The position numbers and the translations under genes are program-made. This document shows, piece by piece, positions 1 to 6,590 of a stretch of 9,741 nt of DNA; position 1 is the stretch's first letter, and every line of letters begins with the position of its first letter. The stretch comes from Pseudomonadota bacterium. Its GTDB lineage: Bacteria > Pseudomonadota > Gammaproteobacteria > Xanthomonadales > Xanthomonadaceae. The stretch is from assembly GCA_023444765.1 (NCBI GenBank), contig JAEXLY010000338.1:1-9741 (forward strand), read 5' to 3'. Below the pieces are notes generated by a model, which saw nothing but the letters and a program-made list of their open reading frames with translations, was not told the DNA's origin and made no database searches.

Positions 1-209
1 CATTCGACGCCGGTCATGTCCGGCTCCGCGCACCGGCGGCCGGCAGGTCGCCACGGCCGCCTGGTCCGGCGCGCCGGGAGGGGCCGCCGATCCGGAACCG
101 GCTCGTCGTTGCGAACGAGCGCCGCCCTTCTGCCACACGCATCGGGGCGCCATCGGTCCGCCGTGCACATTCCGATCCGCATCGCGCGACAGGCGGGCGC
201 ATCCGCCCC
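1..209. other. Left-edge intergenic region, possible start of a leftward gene
   Basis: No complete gene is supported here. On the minus strand an ATG at 15-17 is preceded by GGAG with a 6-nt gap, and it opens a frame (M-T-G-V-E) that leaves the window at position 1. This is the most plausible gene start, but only five codons are visible. A second in-phase-independent ATG at 1-3 has no ribosome-binding site. If the start is real, the roughly 190 bp between it and the terminator at 210 would be its promoter region. I could not identify a convincing -35/-10 pair. The small open frames on both strands here look like by-products of high GC content. Confidence 0.35.
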
Positions 210-235
210 AAAAAAGCGGGGCCGCAAGGGCCCCG
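210..235 (-). terminator. Rho-independent terminator of the TonB-dependent receptor gene
   Basis: Read on the minus strand, a perfect 7-bp stem (arms at 217-223 and 229-235, G/C only) closes a 5-nt loop at 224-228. One base after the stem comes a run of six T (A210-A215 on the plus strand). This is the classical intrinsic terminator layout. It lies about 55 bp past the receptor stop codon and points leftward; reading rightward there is no T tract. It should therefore separate the receptor transcript from whatever lies off the left edge. Confidence 0.85.
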
Positions 236-255
236 AGGGAGAGTCGCGATGGAAC

Positions 256-285
256 CCGCCGACCCCGCTCGCGCGGGGCCGGCGG
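256..285 (-). repeat. Strong hairpin just after the receptor stop codon
   Basis: Arms 256-261 and 263-268 pair with 280-285 and 273-278, giving 12 G-C pairs interrupted by a single A262/C279 mismatch and closed by the 4-nt loop at 269-272. It begins 5 nt past the stop codon (291-293) on the transcript and has no T tract of its own. The real terminator follows at 210-235. It may protect the 3' end of the receptor mRNA from exonucleases, but that role is inferred. Confidence 0.55.
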
Positions 286-290
286 CATGC

Positions 291-3077
291 TCAAAACTTG
301 TAGCGGAACCCGACCATGTACTGGCGGCCGGTGTGGGTGTAGGCGATCGGCATGTTGCGCTCGCTGTCCAGCCACAGGTCGGACCACTCGTCGGTGAGGT
401 TGAGGCCCTCGAGCGAGATCGAGAAGTTCTCGCTGATGTTGTACGACAGCGAGGCGTCGATCGTGGTGGTCTCGGCCGTGCCCTCCATGTCGGTGCCCTC
501 GCGGCCAGGCACCTGGTTCATGTACTCGTCGCGATAGGCCGCCGACACGCGGGCCGAGAACCGGTTGTTGTCGTAGTACAGCGTCGCGTTCCAGGCATTG
601 TTGGACAGGCCGACCATCGGGCCCTTGGCGCTAGGCGCACCGGAGGAGGACAGGTACTGGATGTCCGAATCGACGTAGGTGTAGTTGAGCTGCACACCGA
701 AGTCGCTCCAGATCCCCGGCAGGAAGGTGAAGGGCTGCTGGTAGCCGATCTCGAAGCCGGTCAGCTCGCCGCCCGGGGTGTTGAGCGGCTGCTGGAAGAC
801 GAACTCGTCATCCGGCGTCACGCCCCACTCGGGCAGCAGCAGCGAGGCCGGCAGGCCGGAGGTGTGGAAGGGGCGGCTTTCGCGCGAGGTCTGGATGTAG
901 CTGTCGATGTCCTTGTAGAACGCGCCGACCGAGACCAGGCCGCCGTCGCCGAAGTACCACTCCAGGCCGAGGTCGAAGGTCTTGGCGCGGAACGGCTCCA
1001 CGCGCGGGTTGCCGGTGGTCACCGTGCGCGCGCCGCCGGCCACGCTGAAGGTGGTGCCGATGCCGAGGAAGCCGAGGTTGGGCCGTGTCATCACCTCGGC
1101 GCCCGCCACGCGCAGCAGCAGGTCGGGCGTCAGTTCGGCGACGAGGTTGAACGACGGCAGGGTGTCGGTGTACTTGTGCACCACCTGGCCGGGGGTGTTG
1201 ATGTCGATCCAGCCGGTACTGGTCAGCTCGGTCTCGACCCTGCGCACGCCGACGTTGCCGCGCACCGGGATCGCGCCGATGTCGAAGTTGAAGTCGCCCT
1301 GCAGGAAGAAGCCCAGGCTCTCCTCCTGGATCGCCCGGTTGTTGGCGATGGTGTTGGTCAGGTCGGTATGGACCGCGTACGGCCCGGAGTTGCCGTGGAT
1401 GCCCATCAGCGCCGCGAACGCTTCCACGTCCGGCACCACCGCGCGCCCGGCGTTGCCGGCGCGGATGTTGTACTCGCGCATCAGTGACGCGAGCGTCGCA
1501 TCGTCGATGCTGATGCCGGCGACGCCCTCCACCCGGCCGCTGCCGGGCGTGCCGCGGCCCCACTCGCGGCTGCTGTACTCGTAGTTCTTCCAGTTCACGC
1601 CGCCCTTGAGCGTGAAGTAAGGCGACGCCGCCCAGGACAGGTCCATCGTCGCGGTGTCGAAGGTGTTCTCGACGTACTGCGGACGAAGCCGGATCTCGGC
1701 CAGCGTCCAGCCGTTGGGATCGGTCGGATCGAGGTCGCCGTAGTCGAAGACCGGCAGCCGGTCGTTGCCGCGGTAGTCCCAGCTGTAGCCTTGGACGTTG
1801 AACTTGTCGGCGATGACCGTGGTCTGGATCGGGTTGTCGTACTCGGACTGCGACATGCCCAGCAGCACGTTCATCTGCACGCTGTCGCTGAAGCCATGCT
1901 CGAGCGCGGCGGTGAGCTGGGTGAACTCGGTGGACTGTTCGTCGTAGCGGCCTTCCGAGCGGATATCGACGTTGTCGAACACGCCGTAGACCAGGTTGCC
2001 GCGGCTGTCGATCGCGCCGTCACGGACGATGGTCTCCTGCTTGCCGGAGGCGTTGGTGCGGCTGAAGGACACCGCGTTGATGTTGTCCTGCCAGCGGTTG
2101 GCATCGAAACGTGCGTAGAGGCCGTCGAACACAAGCTCGGTGCGCTCGCCGAGCTTGAACTGCAGCGCGCCGGTGATGCCCAGCCGTTCCTGCTCGTGGA
2201 GGTAGCGGTTGTAGCGCGGGATCCGCGGATGGTAGACGTCCGGATCCAGCGCGGCCTGGAACGGCGAATCGGGGTCGAAGAAGTTGGTGGTGCTGTTCTG
2301 CGCCGTCCACCAGCGCACCGAGTCCGAGCCCTCCTCCACCACGGTGCGGTCGGTGTAGGCGATCGACAGCAGCGCGCCGGCATGGCCGTCGGCGAAGGTG
2401 TTGCTGACCAGGAAGGTGCCGCGCGGGTCGTACTCTTCGGCCAGGGTGTTGTAGCCCATCTGTCCGCCGACGGCCATGGTGAAACCGTCGTAGTCGAACG
2501 GGCGCGCCGTGCGCAGGTCGACCGTGGCGCCGAGCGAACCCTCCTCGATCTCCGCGGCCGAGGTCTTGCGCACCACGAGCTGGGTGAACAGCTCGGAAGC
2601 GAAGGTATTGAAGTCGAAGCTGCGGGCGCGGTTCACGCCGCCGGAGGTGTCCGTGCCGCCGCCGGTGGCCAGGCCTTCGATGCCGTTGATGCGCACCCGG
2701 GTGAACTGCGGGCCGAGGCCGCGCACCGAGATGTTGCGGCCCTCGCCGCCCTCGCGGGTGATCGACACGCCGGGAATGCGCTGCAGCGATTCCGCGAGGT
2801 TGAGGTCGGGGAAGTCGGCGATGTCCTCGGCAACGATCGCGTCGACCACGCCCGCCTCACCGCGCTTGATGTCGACCGCACGCTCGAGGCTGGCGCGGTA
2901 GCCGGTCACGAGGATCGTATCCAGGGTCTGCGCATCCTTCTGCGGCACGGGCGCGACGTCCGCCGCGGGCGCGGCGTCCTGTGCAACCGCCGTCAGCGCC
3001 TGCGCCTGCAGTGCGAAGCCGATGGACAGCGCCAGCAAGGTAACCGGTGTCTTTTTTCCGTTCAAAGCAACTTGCAT
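291..3077 (-). CDS. TonB-dependent outer-membrane receptor, likely carbohydrate uptake
   Basis: This 928-residue protein has the plan of a TonB-dependent receptor of the Xanthomonas/Caulobacter type. A Sec signal peptide covers about residues 1-32 (KK, hydrophobic core, probable cut after AVA-32). A TonB-box-like stretch, DTILVTG, lies at 53-59. The plug domain covers about 60-190, with the typical RIPGVSI (100-106) and NISVRGLG (115-122) motifs. The remainder is a long barrel ending in ...FRYKF with the usual C-terminal aromatic residue. It would import a bulky substrate across the outer membrane using TonB/ExbBD energy. The start at 3075-3077 was chosen because GGGAGGGG sits directly upstream and the signal peptide begins there; the frame stays open to 3551 without meaning. 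The divergent neighbour is a KDG-type kinase, suggesting a uronate-derived oligosaccharide, but the ligand cannot be read from the sequence. The gene is complete, appears monocistronic and has its own terminator. Confidence 0.93.
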   Translation of the reverse strand: MQVALNGKKTPVTLLALSIGFALQAQALTAVAQDAAPAADVAPVPQKDAQTLDTILVTGYRASLERAVDIKRGEAGVVDAIVAEDIADFPDLNLAESLQRIPGVSITREGGEGRNISVRGLGPQFTRVRINGIEGLATGGGTDTSGGVNRARSFDFNTFASELFTQLVVRKTSAAEIEEGSLGATVDLRTARPFDYDGFTMAVGGQMGYNTLAEEYDPRGTFLVSNTFADGHAGALLSIAYTDRTVVEEGSDSVRWWTAQNSTTNFFDPDSPFQAALDPDVYHPRIPRYNRYLHEQERLGITGALQFKLGERTELVFDGLYARFDANRWQDNINAVSFSRTNASGKQETIVRDGAIDSRGNLVYGVFDNVDIRSEGRYDEQSTEFTQLTAALEHGFSDSVQMNVLLGMSQSEYDNPIQTTVIADKFNVQGYSWDYRGNDRLPVFDYGDLDPTDPNGWTLAEIRLRPQYVENTFDTATMDLSWAASPYFTLKGGVNWKNYEYSSREWGRGTPGSGRVEGVAGISIDDATLASLMREYNIRAGNAGRAVVPDVEAFAALMGIHGNSGPYAVHTDLTNTIANNRAIQEESLGFFLQGDFNFDIGAIPVRGNVGVRRVETELTSTGWIDINTPGQVVHKYTDTLPSFNLVAELTPDLLLRVAGAEVMTRPNLGFLGIGTTFSVAGGARTVTTGNPRVEPFRAKTFDLGLEWYFGDGGLVSVGAFYKDIDSYIQTSRESRPFHTSGLPASLLLPEWGVTPDDEFVFQQPLNTPGGELTGFEIGYQQPFTFLPGIWSDFGVQLNYTYVDSDIQYLSSSGAPSAKGPMVGLSNNAWNATLYYDNNRFSARVSAAYRDEYMNQVPGREGTDMEGTAETTTIDASLSYNISENFSISLEGLNLTDEWSDLWLDSERNMPIAYTHTGRQYMVGFRYKF

Positions 3078-3080
3078 AAT

Positions 3081-3088
3081 CCCCTCCC
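3081..3088 (-). promoter_or_regulatory. Ribosome-binding site fixing the receptor start
   Basis: On the minus strand GGGAGGGG precedes ATG 3077-3075; the GGAG core is about 6-7 nt from the start codon. It decides the start against the longer open frame that continues to 3551 inside the neighbouring kinase gene. Confidence 0.75.
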
Positions 3089-3134
3089 GTGGCGTCAGTC
3101 GTAGGCCCTGCAACGGCTGACGGTTGTATGGTGT

Positions 3135-3179
3135 CGCTGGACGAATTGCCGAGCGGGCCGAATGACACCGCTGGTCAAA
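3135..3179. promoter_or_regulatory. Candidate shared operator: repeated CGCTGG motif in divergent promoter region
   Basis: Two copies of CGCTGGNCRAA lie in the 193-bp region between receptor and kinase, at 3135-3145 and 3169-3179, starting 34 bp apart (about three helical turns). On the minus strand both read G(A/T)CCAGCG-N5-AT. The second copy overlaps the interrupted palindrome TGAC-N7-GTCA (3163-3177), preceded by AA and containing ACCG, which resembles half of a LacI-type operator with a central CG. On the minus strand TTGACC (3173-3178) could be a -35 element, but no good -10 follows at 17 nt. A local regulator is not in the window. The motif is visible in the sequence; its role as an operator is inference. 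Confidence 0.35.
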
Positions 3180-3229
3180 ACTAGCAAAACCTTTCCCCGC
3201 AAGCATGCTGCGGCGCAAAAAGCCCTCCC

Positions 3230-3250
3230 CGCCCCGGGCCGTCCGGGGCG
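3230..3250 (+). repeat. GC hairpin in the probable 5' leader of the sugar kinase gene
   Basis: A perfect 8-bp stem (arms CGCCCCGG 3230-3237 and CCGGGGCG 3243-3250) closes a 5-nt loop. It ends 10 nt before the AGGAA ribosome-binding site at 3261-3265, so it would sit in the mRNA leader if transcription begins upstream. Read leftward, a T5 run follows only after an 8-nt gap, which is too far for a normal terminator. A role in translation control is possible but not shown. Confidence 0.4.
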
Positions 3251-3260
3251 CACCGCTGAC

Positions 3261-3265
3261 AGGAA
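3261..3265 (+). promoter_or_regulatory. Ribosome-binding site fixing the sugar kinase start
   Basis: AGGAA lies 5 nt before ATG 3271-3273. It supports this start over an in-frame ATG at 3205, which would add 22 residues with no similarity to the usual N-terminus of PfkB kinases. Confidence 0.7.
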
Positions 3266-3270
3266 ACCCC

Positions 3271-4296
3271 ATGGCCGGTCGTATCGCGTGTTTCGGTGAA
3301 GTCCTGCTGCGCCTGGCGGCGCCCGGGCGCGAGCTGCTGCTGCAGTCGCCGGCGCTGGAGGTGAGGATCGGCGGCGCCGAGGCCAACGTCGGCGTGTCGC
3401 TGGCGCGCTTCGGCCACGAGGTGGCGATGCTGGGGACCATCGCCGACAACGCGCTGGGCCACGCGGCCCTGGGCGAACTTCGCCGCCACGGCGTCGACAC
3501 CCGCGCCGTGCGCGCGGTGGACGGCCGCATGGGCCTGTACTTCCTGGCCACCGGCGCCGGCCACCGGCCCAGCGAGGTGCTGTACGATCGCGCCGCCTCG
3601 GCCTTCGCCCTGGCGCCCGCCGCGAGCTACGACTGGCCGGCGCTGCTGCACGGGGCCGGCTGGCTGCACGTCTCCGGCGTGACCCCGGCGCTGGGCGCGG
3701 CTACGGCGGCCGCTGCCACGGCGGCGGTGCGCGCGGCGGTGTCGCTGGGCGTGCGCGTGTCCTTCGACGGCAACTTCCGGCCCAAGCTGTGGGCCACGTG
3801 GGATGGCGATCCGGCCCGGATCCTGCGCCCTCTGCTGGACGGCTGCGAGATTGCCTTCGCCGATCACCGCGACATCGACGTGGTGCTGGGCGCCGACGGC
3901 GGGGATGCGGACGCGCCACATGCGCAGCGGTTCGCGCGCGCGGCGCGGCGCGCCTTCGAGGCGTTCCCGCGCTTGCAGCGGCTGGCCTGCACCACACGTG
4001 CCCAAGCGAGCGTCGAGCACCATACGCTGGGCGCGCTGATGGCCACGCGCGCGGGCGGGCTGCACCAGGTCGACGCGCGCGAGCTGCCCGGCATCGTCGA
4101 CCGCATCGGTGGCGGCGACGCCTTCGCCGCGGGGGTCCTGCACGGCCTGGTCTCTGGCTGGGACGATGTCGACAGCCTGCGTTTCGGCCATGCCGCCGGC
4201 TGTCTCAAGCATTCGGTCCCGGGCGACTTCAACCTCTGCGATGCGCAGGACGTGATGGCGCTGGTGCGCGGCGAGCGGCTGGACGTCCGGCGCTGA
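3271..4296 (+). CDS. kdgK: PfkB-family sugar kinase, probable 2-keto-3-deoxygluconate kinase
   Basis: The 341-residue protein has the ribokinase/PfkB fold order. The N-terminal strand IACFGEVLLRL (5-15) comes first, followed by the substrate-loop motif GGAEANV (34-40). FDGNFRPKLW (165-174) is characteristic of 2-keto-3-deoxygluconate kinases. The C-terminal signature DRIGGGDAFAAG (277-288) forms the anion hole and contains the probable catalytic base Asp283. The tail VPGDFNL (317-322) is also typical of this subfamily. The expected reaction is ATP plus 2-keto-3-deoxygluconate giving KDPG, in the cytoplasm, feeding KDPG aldolase of the Entner-Doudoroff route; that aldolase is not in the window. 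Length is normal and the gene appears intact. It is transcribed away from the receptor gene and stands alone, because the next gene is convergent. A related substrate such as another 2-keto-3-deoxy sugar acid cannot be excluded. Confidence 0.85.
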   Translation: MAGRIACFGEVLLRLAAPGRELLLQSPALEVRIGGAEANVGVSLARFGHEVAMLGTIADNALGHAALGELRRHGVDTRAVRAVDGRMGLYFLATGAGHRPSEVLYDRAASAFALAPAASYDWPALLHGAGWLHVSGVTPALGAATAAAATAAVRAAVSLGVRVSFDGNFRPKLWATWDGDPARILRPLLDGCEIAFADHRDIDVVLGADGGDADAPHAQRFARAARRAFEAFPRLQRLACTTRAQASVEHHTLGALMATRAGGLHQVDARELPGIVDRIGGGDAFAAGVLHGLVSGWDDVDSLRFGHAAGCLKHSVPGDFNLCDAQDVMALVRGERLDVRR

Positions 4297-4648
4297 GGAG
4301 AACATCCGGAAGCACGGCTGCCACCGCCGCGACGGCGGCCGCCGGGGACTGCCGGAGCGCGGTTGCCATTGGAGGTGCGGCGCAGTGGCGAACGCGCCTG
4401 GCGCCGGGACCCGTAGGGGGGCGAGGCCGCGCGCGACTGCGCCTGGACCTCCGGGCGATCCCACCCTGCGGCCGGGACCACCCAGGGTGGGCGGGTGCGA
4501 CGCGGCGTCAGTGGCCCATGCCGGCGCACCGTGTCCGCGACCGGTGCCTGCGGCCGCGGCGCCGCCGCGGTGCGCCGCACGCCCTTGCGAAGCCGTCGCC
4601 GGTGCCCTCACCCCGGCACTGCGGCCGGGGTGAGGGCAAGCGTGGGCC
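4297..4648. other. Convergent intergenic region rich in inverted repeats, no gene seen
   Basis: This 352-bp stretch lies between the stop codons of the sugar kinase and sppA. I see no credible coding region: open frames exist on both strands but have composition typical of GC-rich shadows. It holds several perfect inverted repeats. These are CCGCCG/CGGCGG at 4324-4338 (3-nt loop), CCCACCCTG/CAGGGTGGG at 4460-4491 (14-nt loop), CCGCGGC/GCCGCGG at 4554-4570 (3-nt loop), and an outer GGCGCACCG/CGGTGCGCC pair at 4523-4531 and 4568-4576. The REP-like stem at 4604-4637 follows. No T tract follows any of them, so termination of kinase transcription would be factor-dependent or inefficient. Confidence 0.6.
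4604..4637. repeat. Perfect 14-bp stem, REP-like element and likely terminator
   Basis: Arms 4604-4617 (GCCCTCACCCCGGC) and 4624-4637 (its exact reverse complement) enclose a 6-nt loop. The element begins 11 nt past the sppA stop codon on the sppA transcript. The CCCTCACCCC/GGGGTGAGGG arms resemble dispersed intergenic palindromes that I know from Xanthomonadaceae genomes, where they sit between genes, often convergent ones. Only one copy occurs in this window, so its membership in a repeat family is inferred. It lacks a T tract on either side, so it may stop transcription by stem strength or stabilise mRNA 3' ends. Confidence 0.6.
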
Positions 4649-6535
4649 TCAGATCCCGCAGAAGCAGTGCGCCAGCACCGATACCGGCGCGCCGTCGCGG
4701 GTCTGCAGCACCTGCTCCAGCACGCGCAGATCGCGCTCGGCCTGGGGCACGGCGCGCGTCAGCAGCGACTGCGCGAACTCCGAGTCCTTGAGCCATGCCT
4801 GGCCGATGCGTCCCTGCACGAAACCGGTGAAGAACTTCTCGAACGGCGTCGCGGCGCGCTCGACGTAGCGGACGCGCCACTTGCCAGCCTCGCCCAGCTT
4901 CGCGCGCGCGGCGGCATCGGCCACCGCGGCCTGGATGCCGCCGAACTGGTCCACCAGCCCGCGTTCCTGTGCCTGGGCCCCGGTCCAGACGCGGCCGCGC
5001 GCGACCTGGTCGATCTGCTCCGGCGTGCGATTGCGCCCCTGCGCCACGCGGCTGATGAAGTCGCGATAGCCCTTGTCGATATAGGCCTGGATCACCTGGC
5101 CGACCTCGGGCGACAGCGGGCGGCTCAGGTCGAAGGCGCCCGCCATGCGCGTGGTGGCCACGCCGTCGGTGTGCACGCCGATCTTCTCCAGCGCACGCGG
5201 GAAGGTCGGGATCAGGCCGAAGATGCCGATCGAGCCGGTGATCGTGGAGGCGTCGGCATAGATGCGGTCGGCGTCCATGCTGATCCAGTAGCCGCCGGAG
5301 GCGGCGACATCGCCGAAGGACACCACCACCGGCTTGTCGGCCGCCTTGAGCCCGAGGATCTCGCGGCGGATCACTTCCGAGGCGTAGGCCGATCCGCCTG
5401 GCGAGTTCACCCGCAGCACGACCGCCTTGACGTGGTCGTCGTCGCGCGCCTCGCGCAGCAGCGCCGCGGTCGAATCGCCGCCGATCCGCCCGGGCGGCTG
5501 CCGCCCCTCGAGGATCTCGCCTTCCGCCACCACCACCGCTACCTGCGGGCGCGCGTCGGCCGCGCGCGGCGGGCCGTCGGCGTGGCGCAGGTAGTCCAGG
5601 TAGCCGACCTGGCGGAAGCCGCCCTGCGCATCCTCGTCGGCCACGCCGCGTTCGGCGAGCAGGTTCTCCACTTCCTCCAGCGTCTTCAGGCCGTCGACCA
5701 GCTTCTGCCGCAGGGCGTACTGCGCGGTGTCGCCACCGGCGGCGGCGATGCCCTCGGGCAGCGCGTCGATGTCGGCGGCCAGCCGGTCGGCCGTGGTGCC
5801 GCGCAGCCGCGCGACGTCCGCCAGGTAGCGCTGCCACACGTCGCTGCGCCAGAACAGGTCGGCTTCCTTGGCCTCGGGCGAGGCGTCGTCGCGGATGAAG
5901 GGTTCGGCCGCCGACTTGTACTCGCCCACCTTGAACAGGTGCATGTCGATGCCGAGCTTGTCCTCCAGCCCCTCGCGGTAGAACTGGCGGTAGCCGCTGA
6001 GTCCGATCAGCAGCACCTCGCCCTGCGGGTCGAGGTAGACCTCGTCGGCGTGCGCGGCCAGCAGGTACTGCGCCTGGCTGAAGCGCTCTCCGAAGGCCAC
6101 CACCTGCTTGCCCGAGTCGCGCAGCGCCTGGATCGCCGCGCCGATCTCGCGGATGGCGGCGAACCCGGAAAAGCCCATGCGGTCCACGCGCAGCAGCACG
6201 CGCTCGATCTTCCCATCGGTGCGCGCGGCCTCCAGCACCTTCAGCACGTCGCGCAGCTGCACCTCGGCCGGACCCTGGCCGAAACTGGCCTGCAGCGACC
6301 GGCTCATCGGATCGGATGTGTACTGCTCCACCAGCACCGCCTCGGGCGCGAACACCAGGGTGGTGCGCGTGTCGATCGGCTTCAGGCCCTTGCCGCCGCC
6401 GACCATCACCGCAAGCACCAGCAGCAGGAGGAAGAAGAACAGCAGGTTCAGGATCAGCCGGCGGACGAAGTTCATGCCGTCCCAGACGCCGACGATGGCG
6501 CGCAGCACGGGACCGCGCGAAGAGGCTTGGCTCAT
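4649..6535 (-). CDS. sppA: Signal peptide peptidase SppA, long (67K) form
   Basis: This 628-residue protein matches the long, tandem-domain SppA of proteobacteria, an inner-membrane serine protease that degrades cleaved signal peptides on the periplasmic side. One membrane anchor lies at about 27-45. The N-terminal domain carries the catalytic lysine in GEYKSAAEPF (Lys207). The C-terminal domain carries the nucleophile in NSPGGSAYASE (Ser382), followed by ASGGYW and the TGSIGIFG region. This Lys/Ser pair split over two domains is the known family arrangement. The C-terminus has a Cys pair (624, 626). The start at 6533-6535 keeps the N-terminal segment before the anchor found in E. coli SppA, but it has no clear Shine-Dalgarno sequence. 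Met21 (6473-6475), with a weak GGGA upstream, is an alternative giving 608 residues. It lies 55 bp downstream of the MATE gene on the same strand and may be co-transcribed with it. Confidence 0.94.
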   Translation of the reverse strand: MSQASSRGPVLRAIVGVWDGMNFVRRLILNLLFFFLLLLVLAVMVGGGKGLKPIDTRTTLVFAPEAVLVEQYTSDPMSRSLQASFGQGPAEVQLRDVLKVLEAARTDGKIERVLLRVDRMGFSGFAAIREIGAAIQALRDSGKQVVAFGERFSQAQYLLAAHADEVYLDPQGEVLLIGLSGYRQFYREGLEDKLGIDMHLFKVGEYKSAAEPFIRDDASPEAKEADLFWRSDVWQRYLADVARLRGTTADRLAADIDALPEGIAAAGGDTAQYALRQKLVDGLKTLEEVENLLAERGVADEDAQGGFRQVGYLDYLRHADGPPRAADARPQVAVVVAEGEILEGRQPPGRIGGDSTAALLREARDDDHVKAVVLRVNSPGGSAYASEVIRREILGLKAADKPVVVSFGDVAASGGYWISMDADRIYADASTITGSIGIFGLIPTFPRALEKIGVHTDGVATTRMAGAFDLSRPLSPEVGQVIQAYIDKGYRDFISRVAQGRNRTPEQIDQVARGRVWTGAQAQERGLVDQFGGIQAAVADAAARAKLGEAGKWRVRYVERAATPFEKFFTGFVQGRIGQAWLKDSEFAQSLLTRAVPQAERDLRVLEQVLQTRDGAPVSVLAHCFCGI

Positions 6536-6570
6536 GTGGGGTTTTGCTCGCTGTTCCGGATGCTCAGGGT

Positions 6571-6588
6571 ACCCGGCAAGTCCCGGGT
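6571..6588. repeat. Intercistronic hairpin between MATE gene and sppA
   Basis: ACCCGG (6571-6576) pairs with CCGGGT (6583-6588) around a 6-nt loop, immediately after the MATE stop codon (6591-6593). On the leftward transcript no T run follows, so it is not a good terminator for the MATE message. Read rightward, TT follows the second arm, but no gene is there to end. It may mark an mRNA processing or stability site between the two genes. Confidence 0.3.
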
Positions 6589-6590
6589 TT

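Noticed and set aside
249..3104. Long plus-strand frames (249-1487 and 1791-3104) opposite the TonB-dependent receptor
   Set aside because: Both mirror the receptor's codon structure and lack recognisable domains. The receptor frame has a signal peptide, plug motifs, ribosome-binding site and terminator.
3215..3250. Leftward terminator formed by the 3230-3250 hairpin and the A5 run at 3217-3221
   Set aside because: The T run would begin 8 nt beyond the stem, too far for an intrinsic terminator, and no leftward gene ends here.
3078..3551. N-terminal extension of the receptor frame beyond 3077
   Set aside because: It crosses the promoter region and enters the kinase gene, and it would bury the signal peptide. 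The start at 3077 has a strong ribosome-binding site.
3181..4611. 476-codon minus-strand frame opposite the sugar kinase
   Set aside because: It is antisense to a kinase with all family motifs and has a repetitive Ala/Gln/Arg/His composition typical of GC-driven shadows.
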